Source: an uncultured Flavobacteriaceae bacterium (GTDB taxonomy: Bacteria; Bacteroidota; Bacteroidia; Flavobacteriales; Flavobacteriaceae). From it: a stretch of 63,588 bases of DNA. The position numbers and the translations under genes were made by a program. Position 1 is the first letter of the stretch. Each line of letters begins with the position of its first letter. The DNA is taken from the NCBI GenBank assembly GCA_938010765.1, contig CALLVX010000145.1:1-63588 (forward strand). Reading direction: 5' to 3'. A model generated the notes under the pieces. It saw only the letters and a list, made by a program, of their open reading frames with translations. It had not been told where the DNA came from and made no database searches. Below are positions 36,765 to 45,622 of the stretch, in pieces.

Positions 36765-37361
36765 TCATTTAATAACTCGAAATGTTAGGTTGATGCGAGC
36801 GCCGATTTTTTTCGCGGTTTTTGGTATTTGATGTAACCAGTGGTGTTGGGTGGCTCCTTTCATGACCAAAAGGCTTCCATGCTCTAACGTAATTTTGTGT
36901 TTAAGGTCTTTGGATTTGTGTTTTAAATGGAAAAACCGCTCTTGCCCTAAGCTAATAGATGCTATAACGGGATTGACACCCAGTTCTTTTTCATTATCGG
37001 CATGCCAACCATTACTGTCTTTGCCATCTCTGTAGAGGTTAAGAAGGCACGTGGTGAATTCAATTTTGCTGAAGGCCTCGACCCGCTCTTTTAATTGTAA
37101 AATTTCATCAGAAAATGAATTTGGAACCATGGTGATATTGGAATAAGAGTACGACTTGGAATTAGATGCGTATAAAGAGGTTAAACGAGGTTGTGGATGT
37201 ACTTTTCCGAATACTTTGATGTTGTCTTGTTGCCAGGGAACTTTTTCTTTAAGCAGTTTTAGATAGGCGGTAGCTTCCTCTTCCGATAAAAAATTTGGAA
37301 AATAGGAAATATCGCTATCTGGGAGATTTAAGGAGATTTCATCTGGAAATAGCGATGCCAT
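36765..37361 (-). CDS. alkB: AlkB family alpha-ketoglutarate-dependent DNA/RNA demethylase
   Basis: This 198-residue Fe(II)/2-oxoglutarate dioxygenase belongs to the AlkB family and is closest in layout to the ALKBH2/3-like bacterial group. The iron ligands are HxD in NGWHADNEKE and the histidine in WLHQIPKTAKK; 2-oxoglutarate is held by the arginines of ARINLTFR. SISLGQERFFHLKHK and HGSLLVMKGATQHHW are family-typical. It repairs 1-methyladenine and 3-methylcytosine by oxidative demethylation. Its start overlaps the stop of the AraC regulator by one base (TAATG), so the two are translationally coupled. Confidence 0.92.
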   Translation of the reverse strand: MASLFPDEISLNLPDSDISYFPNFLSEEEATAYLKLLKEKVPWQQDNIKVFGKVHPQPRLTSLYASNSKSYSYSNITMVPNSFSDEILQLKERVEAFSKIEFTTCLLNLYRDGKDSNGWHADNEKELGVNPVIASISLGQERFFHLKHKSKDLKHKITLEHGSLLVMKGATQHHWLHQIPKTAKKIGARINLTFRVIK

Positions 37362-38233
37362 TATTGCAAAACCGTTTTTAGTTGATTACGATAAGCTGAC
37401 GGATTTTGCCCTGTGAACGTCTTAAAAGATTTATTGAAGTGCGAAAAGTTGTTGAAACCGCTCTCAAAACATACCTCTGTGATACTTAGGGTTTGTTCTC
37501 CCAAGAGTTTCGAGGCATGCACCAAGCGATACTCGTTCACAAATTGAACAAAGGTTTTATTGGTAATCTTTTTAAAGTACCTGCAAAACGAAGGGATGGT
37601 CATGCTCACCTTTTTTGCTATTTCTTCTAGCGGAATTTCTTCTTTAAAGTGGGTTTTTACATGATTGAAGACCACATTGATACGGTCGTTGTCCTTTACT
37701 TCCGCTTCCATGGAATATCCTTCGGCATTGAGAACCTTATAATCATTCGAATTGCCTAGTTCGTTCAGAATGTTCAATATTGAAAGTAAACGTTGAAAGT
37801 CGGTTTGATACTCGAGCAGTTCCATTTTCTCCCCGATCTTTTTTTTGATGCGCCCTTGAAAAGCGATACCGCCTTTACTAATTTCAAAAAGGTCTCGTAT
37901 TTTTTTCATTTCGGGAATACCAAAAAAATCGCTTCCCAAAAAATCGGCTTTCATTTGTACGACCGTTTCGCTTTTATTTCCAGTAAGTTTGTCAGTAAGG
38001 CCGCAATGGGGCAGATTACTTCCTATTAATATCAAATCTCCATTCGTGTAGTGAGATACATGGCTCCCTATTTGACGTTTGCCCGTACCCCCATTAACAT
38101 ATACAAGTTCAATCTCTGGGTGGTAATGCCATCGATTGTTTTGGTTCAAGCGGTCCTCATCAAATTTCTGATAGGTATATGAATGCCCAAAATTAGGGGC
38201 AATGGCCTCAAAAGCTGGCTTGTGTTTTATCAT
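37361..38233 (-). CDS. AraC family transcriptional regulator with cupin sensor domain
   Basis: This 290-residue protein has an N-terminal cupin-like domain (about 30-130; NRWHYHPEIELVYVNGG, LILIGSNLPHCG) and a C-terminal pair of AraC helix-turn-helix motifs (about 188-285; IPLEEIAKKVSMTIPSFCRY and LSITEVCFESGFNNFSHFN). The cupin histidines suggest a small ligand. It lacks the cysteine-based methyl-acceptor domain of Ada, so alkylation is not sensed in the Ada way. It overlaps alkB and probably controls it. A pair of 14-bp direct repeats just upstream is a candidate operator. Confidence 0.88.
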   Translation of the reverse strand: MIKHKPAFEAIAPNFGHSYTYQKFDEDRLNQNNRWHYHPEIELVYVNGGTGKRQIGSHVSHYTNGDLILIGSNLPHCGLTDKLTGNKSETVVQMKADFLGSDFFGIPEMKKIRDLFEISKGGIAFQGRIKKKIGEKMELLEYQTDFQRLLSILNILNELGNSNDYKVLNAEGYSMEAEVKDNDRINVVFNHVKTHFKEEIPLEEIAKKVSMTIPSFCRYFKKITNKTFVQFVNEYRLVHASKLLGEQTLSITEVCFESGFNNFSHFNKSFKTFTGQNPSAYRNQLKTVLQ

Positions 38234-38240
38234 ACTATGT

Positions 38241-38294
38241 ATTCCTTTATAAAATAAAGTTACTTAATAGAAAGTAGGTGTTCCTTTACAAAAT
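38241..38294. repeat. Pair of 14-15 bp direct repeats upstream of the AraC-alkB unit (candidate operator)
   Basis: ATTCCTTTATAAAAT at 38241-38255 and GTTCCTTTACAAAAT at 38280-38294 agree in 13 of 15 positions, with a period of 39 bases. They begin 8 bases upstream of the regulator start codon. AraC-family proteins commonly bind direct repeats, so autoregulation is a reasonable inference. Confidence 0.45.
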
Positions 38295-38404
38295 TACCTA
38301 AAATATATTGAATATTACCCCTTAACAATTACTTAACCTACAACAGGGATAAAATAGAACATAAATTGGAAAAATCTGTGGTAGTGTCGGTGGGAGTTTG
38401 GGCG

Positions 38405-38412
38405 TAGGTTTG
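38405..38412 (+). promoter_or_regulatory. Candidate Bacteroidetes -7 promoter box (TAGGTTTG)
   Basis: The box matches TAnnTTTG, 56 bases before the start of the small secreted protein gene. No good -33 TTTG is found at the expected distance. Confidence 0.4.
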
Positions 38413-38467
38413 CAGTGTAATTAATTAGTAATCAGTTCATGTAAAAATGAGCATAAAACAAGAAGTC

Positions 38468-39049
38468 ATGAAAAACACCTTGAAATTAACAGCAGTGATT
38501 GCCCTAATGCTTGCGACAACGGTAAGCATGGCAAAGGAACCTAAAGTAAGTGCAAACGGAGCAAACAAGAGCATCCTTTTTGAAATGGAAGCTTCAGCAG
38601 AACCTATGTGGGTTCGTTTGGTTGATGCCCAGGACCACATTATTTATAAAGATAAAGCGGACCAGTATGTCGGCTTTGTAAAGCGTTTTGATTTGAATAA
38701 GCTCGATACGGGTATCTACTATATAGAAGTTGAAAGCGATATCAAGCAGATTGTCTATACCCTTTCTTTAAAAGAAACAGGGGTAGAAATAGCGAATCGA
38801 AAGGAAAAGAGCAAACCTATTTTTCGAAAAAAAGGAGATATGGTTTTCTTGAACCTACTAAATCTTGATTTGGAGTCTGTTGAAATTAGTGTAATTGATA
38901 GCGAAGGAAGAGAGCTGTTTTCTGAAAACCTCAAAGGAGAACAAATTGTTCAGAAAGCCTTTAATTTTAAGAACGCCTTTAGCGATAGTTACACGGTAGT
39001 TGTAAGGAATACCGAAGGAACCTATTATGAAGACATTGTAGTGAAATAG
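38468..39049 (+). CDS. Secreted protein of unknown function with two Ig-like beta domains
   Basis: The ATG at 38468 starts a signal peptide (LKLTAVIALMLATTVSMA) and gives 193 residues; an ATG at 38447 adds seven residues. The mature protein is two beta-sandwich-like halves with similar endings: FDLNKLDTGIYYIEVES in the first and FNFKNAFSDSYTVVVRN in the second. These resemble the GxYxV strand of Por-type sorting domains and DUF3244-like proteins, but the final KxxxK of a real type A sorting domain is missing. The function is unknown. A single-gene unit is likely, with a promoter-like box upstream and a strong terminator downstream. Confidence 0.78.
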   Translation: MKNTLKLTAVIALMLATTVSMAKEPKVSANGANKSILFEMEASAEPMWVRLVDAQDHIIYKDKADQYVGFVKRFDLNKLDTGIYYIEVESDIKQIVYTLSLKETGVEIANRKEKSKPIFRKKGDMVFLNLLNLDLESVEISVIDSEGRELFSENLKGEQIVQKAFNFKNAFSDSYTVVVRNTEGTYYEDIVVK

Positions 39050-39075
39050 TAAGATTGAGTTGAGTTAATTTTTTG

Positions 39076-39112
39076 AGTCCCTAGAAGAGAACAGCTTCTA
39101 GGGACTTTTTTT
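39076..39112 (+). terminator. Strong Rho-independent terminator
   Basis: AGTCCCTAGAAG and CTTCTAGGGACT form a perfect 12-bp stem with a seven-base loop, followed by seven T residues. It ends the small secreted protein gene and touches the 3' end of the DoxX gene on the other strand. Confidence 0.92.
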
Positions 39113-39476
39113 ATAAAAACAGGTACAAATACGCCCAGTACATTAGCGCAAATTGAAGGGGTATTCTTGCAATCAACATCCATCTGGAAAGGCCCATAGA
39201 AGCTCTTTTATCGTTCAACATATGAAAGTGTACAGGCAAAAAGAAAGCTAACATAGCAATGATACCGGCAACCGAAAGTACTCTTGTATCTGGAAAGCAA
39301 AGGCCCAACCCCAACAAAATCTCTGTAAATCCACTAAAATGAACCAAAAACCGATGACCGGGAAGATAACCTGGCAAAATATGCATGTACATTTTAGGAC
39401 GTATAAAATGTAGTAGGCCGGCCACCACATAGGTCGCTGCCATTAGATACAGGTGCCAAGGATAGGAGAAGTCCAT
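39111..39476 (-). CDS. DoxX-like small membrane protein
   Basis: The ATG at 39476 gives 121 residues; a GTG at 39491 would overlap the upstream gene by 11 bases. Four transmembrane helices are visible (YLMAATYVVAGLLHFI; FSGFTEILLGLGLCF; VLSVAGIIAMLAFFLPVHF; PLQFALMYWAYLYLFL). RPKMYMHILPGYLPGH and the FTEILLGLGL segment fit the DoxX/DoxD-like family of Bacteroidetes. The role is unclear; some relatives take part in thiosulfate oxidation or membrane redox stress. It lies four bases after the DUF885 gene and is probably co-transcribed with it. Confidence 0.8.
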   Translation of the reverse strand: MDFSYPWHLYLMAATYVVAGLLHFIRPKMYMHILPGYLPGHRFLVHFSGFTEILLGLGLCFPDTRVLSVAGIIAMLAFFLPVHFHMLNDKRASMGLSRWMLIARIPLQFALMYWAYLYLFL

Positions 39477-39480
39477 AGTA

Positions 39481-41250
39481 TTAGTTGACACTAGCGATCC
39501 AAGCGTCTATGTTCGCCTCAAGCAGCGCCAAGGGCACTGACCCATTTTCGAGTACCTTGTTATGGAACTCGCGTATATCGAATTTTTCAGCCATTTGTTG
39601 TTCTGCTTTTGCTCGCAGCTGTCGAATTTTTAACTGCCCTATTTTATAGGAAAGCGCTTGGCCGGGATTTGCCATATAACGCTCTATTTCTGAGGTAATG
39701 CTCGCTTCCGATTCCGCTTCGTTTTCCAAAGAGTACTGTATGGCCTGCTCACGTGTCCATCCCTTTGAATGAAGTCCCGTATCTACTACCAACCTAATAG
39801 CTCGGTGCATTTCTGCCCCCAACATTCCGAAGTACTGATACGGGTCTTGATAAAGTCCCAGTTCTTTTCCCAAAGATTCGGTATAGAGGGCCCAACCTTC
39901 ACCATAGGCACTATACCAAAGTGTTTTACGAAACTTGGGAAGTTCTGTATTCTCCTGCGCCAATGATATTTGAAAATGATGCCCTGGAATGGCCTCGTGT
40001 AAAAAAAGGTCTTCATCTGAATAGAGGTTGTATTTTTTTACATCGGGAATCGGTACATAGAAAATACCTGGGCGGGTACCATCAACAGATCCTGGATTGT
40101 ACTCCGCACTGGCCGATGCTTCCCGAAACGCCTCGGTACGTCGCACTTCAAAAGCCGTTTTAGGGCGTTTGTCGAACAACTTGTCTATTTGGGGTTTCAT
40201 TTTTTCATGTATCGCATTAAAGTTATCGATCACTTGTTGCGGATCTGTAAAGGGCATTAGTTCTTTTCTATTTCGAACATAATCGAAAAATGCCTTTAGA
40301 TCCCCATCAAAACCTACCTGGGTCTTTATTTTTTCCATTTCGGTCGAAATACGGGCTACTTCGCGAAGCCCTAACCGATGAATCGCATCGGCGGTCATAT
40401 CGGTCGTAGTATACAATTTAATTTGATGGGCATAGTACGCATCTCCATCCGGAATTCCTTGAATACCACTGCTTTCCCTCCCGGCCGTCATATAGGCGGT
40501 ATTCATAAAATCATACAAGGATTGGTAGCCTGGAATGATTTTATCTGTAATAATAGCTGTATAAGCCGCGGTAAGCTTGTTCTTTTCTTCTTCAGAAAAA
40601 CTATTTGGAAAGTTCTTTACGGGACCAAAGAACAGATGATTCTCGATATCGGGCCGGGTAACGCTCTCCAATTGTGGAAGTACTTTTTTAATCAGTGATT
40701 TGGGCAGCACACTGCCTTGGCCAATTCCCTCTTGCATGCGAGACCTGGCAGAAGCAAGCCAGTCGCTATAATCATCTAAACGGGCGAGCCAATTGTTATA
40801 ATCTTCTACCGTTTTAAAGGGCTGTGCACTGGTTCCACCGGCCATTTGGCCTATCATTAGGTTCATAGACCACATTTGGTCAATTGGCGTATAGTCCCTG
40901 AAAGCAAGTCCTTCTAAATTAATATCGCATTCCCAGTCCATGATTGCCTTACTAAGTCGCTCGCTTTCGCTTAGGGTACTATCTGCATAATTTGCGAGTT
41001 TGGCTTTGTAGTTTGTAAAATGATCCTTTACAAGTGTCTCATAGTCATCGGAAAGAAAGTTTGGAAGCGTGTCATTATAGCGGGCATCTCCTTCAAAAGT
41101 GGCGTTCAGGGGGTTTAGTTTTAACGCATCTTCATAATAGGCTTCATAAACATCCGCTATAGGCGGGTATTCGTTCGTGATTTCCTTGGGTGTTTCTTTA
41201 CAGGCCTGCAATGCTAAAAAAGCAAAAACCAAAAGAGTAATTTTTTTCAT
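39481..41250 (-). CDS. DUF885 family lipoprotein, predicted zinc peptidase
   Basis: This 589-residue protein has a lipoprotein signal (TLLVFAFLALQACKE, lipobox LQAC). Most of it is DUF885, a mostly helical metallopeptidase-like fold. The zinc-binding motif is HEAIPGHHFQ, with a downstream glutamate in GEGWALYTESLGKELG, as in gluzincin-type enzymes. The length is standard for the family. It is probably a membrane-anchored carboxypeptidase or oligopeptidase in the envelope; the substrate is not known. DoxX follows by four bases. Confidence 0.9.
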   Translation of the reverse strand: MKKITLLVFAFLALQACKETPKEITNEYPPIADVYEAYYEDALKLNPLNATFEGDARYNDTLPNFLSDDYETLVKDHFTNYKAKLANYADSTLSESERLSKAIMDWECDINLEGLAFRDYTPIDQMWSMNLMIGQMAGGTSAQPFKTVEDYNNWLARLDDYSDWLASARSRMQEGIGQGSVLPKSLIKKVLPQLESVTRPDIENHLFFGPVKNFPNSFSEEEKNKLTAAYTAIITDKIIPGYQSLYDFMNTAYMTAGRESSGIQGIPDGDAYYAHQIKLYTTTDMTADAIHRLGLREVARISTEMEKIKTQVGFDGDLKAFFDYVRNRKELMPFTDPQQVIDNFNAIHEKMKPQIDKLFDKRPKTAFEVRRTEAFREASASAEYNPGSVDGTRPGIFYVPIPDVKKYNLYSDEDLFLHEAIPGHHFQISLAQENTELPKFRKTLWYSAYGEGWALYTESLGKELGLYQDPYQYFGMLGAEMHRAIRLVVDTGLHSKGWTREQAIQYSLENEAESEASITSEIERYMANPGQALSYKIGQLKIRQLRAKAEQQMAEKFDIREFHNKVLENGSVPLALLEANIDAWIASVN

Positions 41251-41334
41251 GGTATTTGTGTTAGATTGATAAATTTTATCTGAGAACAGGCACTGAACAA
41301 CCTGTTAAAAATACGTTGTTCCCAAGCTTGTTCG

Positions 41335-41970
41335 TTACTTTAAATATTTTTCAAAACGCTCTTTCTTATAGTCGGGTACCGAAGGATTGCTCAGTGCTAA
41401 GCGAATCATTTCGGAACTTTTTTGTTTTGCATACAGTAATTCAAAAAACTGCTTTACCGTAAAATGATTTTCAGATTGTTCTACCAGTTGCATTTCATCT
41501 CCGTTGCGCACTTCGCCTTCTTCCAAAATCCGTACATAGGTACCGCTGTAGGCATGCATGATAAACTGTCGTAATATTTGTTGGTCATCGAATCGTACTC
41601 CTAGTTTATAACAAGGTTCCCGGGGTTGTGATACCTGTACCAATGAAGTCCCTATTCTATACACATCGCCTATCCGCATGACCGATTCATCCATGCCGGC
41701 AACAGTCAGGTTTTCCCCGAACATTCCCCAGTTCCATTCAAGGTGCGGGTACAATTCTTTCCAATAGGGGTATTGTTCCATTGAAAAAAGATAACAGGCC
41801 TTATTGGTTCCACCATGGTGCACACGATCAATTATTGTGTCATCAGATACATCGAGCTTCGTCAAAAGCAAAGGTGTTGCAACAGGATATTTAAAAATAC
41901 CCGTCTGTTCTTGGGCACCGTTCCATTCAAAAGTAGTAGGCTTTCCTATATTGGTGGCAATGATTTTCAT
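41335..41970 (-). CDS. MOSC domain protein (YiiM-like)
   Basis: This 211-residue protein has a MOSC domain (about 15-150) with VHHGGTNKACYLFSMEQYPYW, NLTVAGMDES and REPCYKLGVRF. The conserved cysteine (EPCYK) is the proposed sulfur/molybdenum-cofactor-handling residue. The C-terminal helical extension (FTVKQFFELLYAKQ) is the 3-alpha domain of YiiM-type proteins. In E. coli, YiiM reduces N-hydroxylated bases such as 6-N-hydroxylaminopurine with Mo cofactor. Here it stands as a single gene, divergent from the Crp/Fnr regulator. Confidence 0.88.
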   Translation of the reverse strand: MKIIATNIGKPTTFEWNGAQEQTGIFKYPVATPLLLTKLDVSDDTIIDRVHHGGTNKACYLFSMEQYPYWKELYPHLEWNWGMFGENLTVAGMDESVMRIGDVYRIGTSLVQVSQPREPCYKLGVRFDDQQILRQFIMHAYSGTYVRILEEGEVRNGDEMQLVEQSENHFTVKQFFELLYAKQKSSEMIRLALSNPSVPDYKKERFEKYLK

Positions 41971-42126
41971 ATAGTAAAGATATACAACCCAACAAAAAGG
42001 TACCCTATTTTAACATTCTGGAGATTTTTTTTAGAACAAAAATCTATCCCTATGATACCGTTCTAAAAAGGATGGCACTCTCCCTTAAAGTCCGTACTTT
42101 TATGCTATTCAAAAGCTACTTTTTAA

Positions 42127-42702
42127 TTGGAGAACATCAAACAAAAAATACGCTCCTATGTGCACGTAAACGATACCGATTTGGAGTATTCACTTCAATT
42201 CTATCGAAAAATTTCCTTGGAGAAAGGAGCTTTTTTAATCCGTCCCGACCAAGCTGTGGATCATTTTTATTTCCTGCAACAAGGGTGCATGTGTTATTAT
42301 AGGGAAGATGATGCCGGTATTAAAGTAATGGAGTTTTTTACCGCTGGAGAGTTTTTTACAGATCTCTACGCCTATATCGAGGAGATACCCTCAAGCAGTT
42401 TTTTGAACGCGACCGAAGATTGCATCATTTATGCCATTTCGAAACAAGACGCTGAAAAATCGTTCGATTATTCCCATGATCTAGAACGCTTCGGCCGCTT
42501 GTCGATGCAAGATGGTTTTATGCAATTGTTTCGACGTAATAATCAATTAAAAAACCTTTCTAATCAAGAACGATACCTGCGTTTGCTTCAAAAGCGGCCC
42601 GATTTGTTTCAGCGGGTTCCGCAGTACTTAATTGCTTCCTATCTAGGTCTTACCCCGGTAGGCCTCTCCAAAATCAGAAAGCGTTTGTCCAAACAGCCGT
42701 AG
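42127..42702 (+). CDS. Crp/Fnr family transcriptional regulator
   Basis: This 191-residue protein starts at a TTG, the only start giving the normal N-terminus. The cyclic-nucleotide-binding-like domain (about 20-115; FYFLQQGCMCYYRED, VMEFFTAGEFF) precedes a helix-turn-helix (about 160-188; YLIASYLGLTPVGLSKIRKRL). The phosphate-binding RxS/T motif of true cAMP binders is absent, and there is no Fnr cysteine cluster. This is the common Bacteroidetes type with unknown signal. Its position at the head of the + strand catabolic array suggests a regulatory link, though 189 bases separate it from the first enzyme. Confidence 0.85.
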   Translation: MENIKQKIRSYVHVNDTDLEYSLQFYRKISLEKGAFLIRPDQAVDHFYFLQQGCMCYYREDDAGIKVMEFFTAGEFFTDLYAYIEEIPSSSFLNATEDCIIYAISKQDAEKSFDYSHDLERFGRLSMQDGFMQLFRRNNQLKNLSNQERYLRLLQKRPDLFQRVPQYLIASYLGLTPVGLSKIRKRLSKQP

Positions 42703-42891
42703 TTCAACAGGTTTTCCTTATTCGCTATCGTTTATAAGATTGGCTACCTCTTGTCATGGGTGCCTTGATATTCTTGTTTCTTGTTCAAGACAGCAATCTA
42801 TTTCTGATAATTCGATATTTATTAAACCAGTTTAACAGGAACTTCTCAAATAATCCACTAATTTCAAGAACTATTATTAAAAAAAGAAATT

Positions 42892-44706
42892 ATGGCCAAG
42901 GAGTACCTAGATATCGATACCCTAAAATACCTATTGTATGATGTTCACTCACTTGAAGATGTGTTGCAGTATGAACGTTTTCAGGACCACGACCTGGGAT
43001 CTGTCGATATGTTTGTCGATTCGGTAAAAGAATTTTCTGATCGGGAGTTGTTTCCCTACTTCAAAGAGATGGATGAAAATCCGGCGCATTATAAAGATGG
43101 TACCGTAATGGTTCACAAACAAGTAGATGTAATGATGAAAAAAGGTGGGGAAATGGGCTTGATCGCTGCACCTTTTGATTATAAAGATGGCGGGTTACAA
43201 CTACCTTCAATGGCTTATACGAGTACCGCCTACATTCTAGATGCGGCAAATAATCACTTGCCTGGTTATGCAGGACTCACCTTGGGTTCGGCCGAGTTGA
43301 TAGCCCATTTTGCAAATGAAGAACTCAATGCCACCTATGTGCCTAAAATGTTGGCAGGCGAATGGGCTGGTACCATGTGCCTTACCGAGCCACAAGCTGG
43401 TAGTTCGTTATCGGATATTACTACAAAGGCAATACCGACAGAGGGCGGGTTCTACAAAATCAACGGCCAGAAAATATTCATATCTGGCGGCGATACCCAA
43501 TATGCAGAAAATATTATACACCTTGTATTGGCTCGAATCGAGGGGGCTCCTGCGGGTACGAAAGGCATTTCCTTGTTTGTAGTTCCCAAGAATCGCCCCG
43601 ATACCGACGGAAATTTAAATTACAATGATGTGACCACCGTCGCCGATTTTCAAAAAATGGGGCAGCGCGGGTATTGTACTACCCATCTGGGTTTTGGTGA
43701 TAAAGATGATTGTCGAGGATGGCTGGTCGGAGAACCACATCAAGGACTTAAATATATGTTCCTGATGATGAACGGAGCCCGAATTGCTGTGGGGCGGGGG
43801 GCCGCGGCTATTGCGATGGCTGCTTATCAAGCCTCCTTGGAATACGCCAATGAACGACCGCAAGGGCGAAAACTTACGAGCACCGGAAAAAAGAACCCGG
43901 ATGAAAATCAGAGTTTGATCATTGAACACCCCGATGTGAGGCGAATGTTGTTATTGCAGAAAGCCATTGCAGAAGCTTCCCTAAGTTTAGTGCTCTTGGC
44001 ATCACGCTATCAAGATATTAAGCAGGCGACCAAAGATGAGGGCGAAAGAACAAAGTACCATTTGCTCTTGGAAATGATTATTCCAATTGTAAAGACCTTC
44101 CCTTCAGAGGCTGGAGCGGTAGCAGTGAACAATGGGGTGCAAGTGCTGGGTGGATATGGGTTCTGTTCTGACTTTATTCTACAACAATACTATCGTGATA
44201 TTCGTATTTCGGCTATCTATGAAGGTACTACAGGAATTCAATCACAAGACCTTTTAGGTAGAAAGATTGCAATGGAAAATGGCAAGGCATTAGAATTATT
44301 GGCAGCCGAAATAATGGCTACCATTACTGCTGCCAGTGCCTACGATGATTTAAAACCGTATGCCGGAATGTTAGGTGCAAAACTGAAACTTTCGCAAGAA
44401 GTATTGGCACATTTAATGCCATTTGCACAGAAAGGGGATTACGAACGCTACCTGGCCGATGCGAACCTTTTTATGGAGTTCATGAGCATCGTGGTCATTA
44501 GTTGGCTTTGGCTCGATATGGCTATAAAAGCCAAACAAAGCTTACTAAAAGGCGATACCAAGTATTCGGAAGCTTTTTATGAGAGTAAGATTCATACCAT
44601 GAGGTTCTATTTCAAATATGAACTGCCCAAAACAACCGGACTTGCAGAATCATTAATGAATTCGGAAGTTCTTACCATTAAGACGAACAAGGAAGTATTT
44701 GTTTAA
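42892..44706 (+). CDS. Long-form acyl-CoA dehydrogenase (DmdC/FadE-like, with C-terminal extension)
   Basis: This 604-residue FAD enzyme has the long layout of DmdC-type dehydrogenases: N-terminal helical domain, middle beta domain (MCLTEPQAGSSLSD, YKINGQKIFISGG), C-terminal helical domain and an extra C-terminal helical domain (about 480-600). The catalytic base is the glutamate in ISAIYEGTTGIQSQDLLGRK. It oxidises an acyl-CoA at the alpha-beta bond. Members of this group act on branched, sulfur-containing or long acyl chains, and the substrate cannot be told here. It opens the catabolic gene array, with 119 bases to the first SDR gene. Confidence 0.9.
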   Translation: MAKEYLDIDTLKYLLYDVHSLEDVLQYERFQDHDLGSVDMFVDSVKEFSDRELFPYFKEMDENPAHYKDGTVMVHKQVDVMMKKGGEMGLIAAPFDYKDGGLQLPSMAYTSTAYILDAANNHLPGYAGLTLGSAELIAHFANEELNATYVPKMLAGEWAGTMCLTEPQAGSSLSDITTKAIPTEGGFYKINGQKIFISGGDTQYAENIIHLVLARIEGAPAGTKGISLFVVPKNRPDTDGNLNYNDVTTVADFQKMGQRGYCTTHLGFGDKDDCRGWLVGEPHQGLKYMFLMMNGARIAVGRGAAAIAMAAYQASLEYANERPQGRKLTSTGKKNPDENQSLIIEHPDVRRMLLLQKAIAEASLSLVLLASRYQDIKQATKDEGERTKYHLLLEMIIPIVKTFPSEAGAVAVNNGVQVLGGYGFCSDFILQQYYRDIRISAIYEGTTGIQSQDLLGRKIAMENGKALELLAAEIMATITAASAYDDLKPYAGMLGAKLKLSQEVLAHLMPFAQKGDYERYLADANLFMEFMSIVVISWLWLDMAIKAKQSLLKGDTKYSEAFYESKIHTMRFYFKYELPKTTGLAESLMNSEVLTIKTNKEVFV

Positions 44707-44709
44707 AGG

Positions 44710-44757
44710 GAAGTGAAAAAAAGTGAAATAGTTAAAAAAGTAAAAAAGTGAAATGGT
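44710..44757. repeat. Low-complexity AGTGAAA-type repeat
   Basis: The short spacer contains four imperfect copies of an AGTGAAAwAGT/AGTAAAA-like unit. Similar sequence occurs between genes in other parts of the array (51911-52040), but no function is evident. Confidence 0.45.
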
Positions 44758-44825
44758 GTGGGGCGAACATATGGGAACGAGGTGTTTTTTTTAAACTAAC
44801 CCACCATTAACCATAAAACGATTAA

Positions 44826-45602
44826 ATGTCCAGTATAAAAAAACAATTGAATTTAGAAGATAAGATTGCGGTAATTACGGGATCTAGCAAGGGAATCGGA
44901 AAAGCCATTGCGCATGGCCTTGCGGAAAATGGTGCTACGGTGGTCATTAGCAGTCGTGACCAAACAGCTTGCGATACGGTGGTCGCTGAATTTGAAGCGG
45001 CAGGATTAAAGGCCATTGGTATTGCCTGTCATATAGGTAAGGAAGATCAGCGCACCCATTTGGTGTCCCAGACAATTGATACCTTGGGAGGTGTGGATAT
45101 TTTGGTCAATAATGCGGCGATCAACCCGGTATTTGGCCCTTTGGAAGATGCGGAAGAGGCTATTTTCGATAAAATTATGGATGTAAATGTCAAAGCACCA
45201 TGGGTGCTCTCGAACAAAGTTATGCCCAGCATGAAGGAGCGGGGCGGAGGCAGTATCATTAATCTTGCCTCGGTAGAAGCCCTTACTCCGGGAATGGGCC
45301 TGGGGTTGTATAGTACCAGTAAGGCAGCCTTGTTGATGCTTACAAAAAATCAAGCGAAGGAATGGGGCAGATACGGCATTCGAGCGAACGCCCTGTGCCC
45401 AGGGTTGATCAAGACGAAGTTTAGTGCCGCTTTGTGGCAGAATGAGAAGGTACTTCAGAAAATAGAAAAAACGCTGCCTTCTGGTCGCATGGGAATGCCC
45501 GAAGAAATGGAAGGAATCGTTTGCTTACTTGCCTCCGATGCCGGTGCTTATATGACCGGGGGCGTATATACGGCCGATGGCGGATACATGATCGCTGGTT
45601 AA
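44826..45602 (+). CDS. SDR family oxidoreductase (first of three in the array)
   Basis: This 258-residue classical short-chain dehydrogenase has the cofactor motif [12 protein letters not shown], the NNAAI motif, the serine in INLASVE and the catalytic YSTSK. The C-terminal [10 protein letters not shown] loop is typical. SSRDQ after the second strand, with a basic residue, hints at NADP(H). It reversibly oxidises a hydroxyacyl or ketone substrate; in this array a 3-hydroxyacyl-CoA or hydroxy-acid intermediate is plausible. The next ACAD starts 20 bases downstream. It is a paralogue of the SDRs at 48321 and 52063, but not a recent duplicate. Confidence 0.88.
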   Translation: MSSIKKQLNLEDKIAVITGSSKGIGKAIAHGLAENGATVVISSRDQTACDTVVAEFEAAGLKAIGIACHIGKEDQRTHLVSQTIDTLGGVDILVNNAAINPVFGPLEDAEEAIFDKIMDVNVKAPWVLSNKVMPSMKERGGGSIINLASVEALTPGMGLGLYSTSKAALLMLTKNQAKEWGRYGIRANALCPGLIKTKFSAALWQNEKVLQKIEKTLPSGRMGMPEEMEGIVCLLASDAGAYMTGGVYTADGGYMIAG

Positions 45603-45622
45603 TCAATACCAATACGTTGCCT

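Noticed and set aside
38468..39049. Possible T9SS type A sorting domain in the small secreted protein
   Set aside because: The GxYxV-like strands are present twice, but the terminal basic KxxxK element is missing and the protein is made of two similar halves.
45521..45622. Extended N-terminus for the second acyl-CoA dehydrogenase
   Set aside because: The added residues are read from the end of the SDR gene in another frame (Arg/Cys-rich, [12 protein letters not shown]) and do not belong to the ACAD fold.
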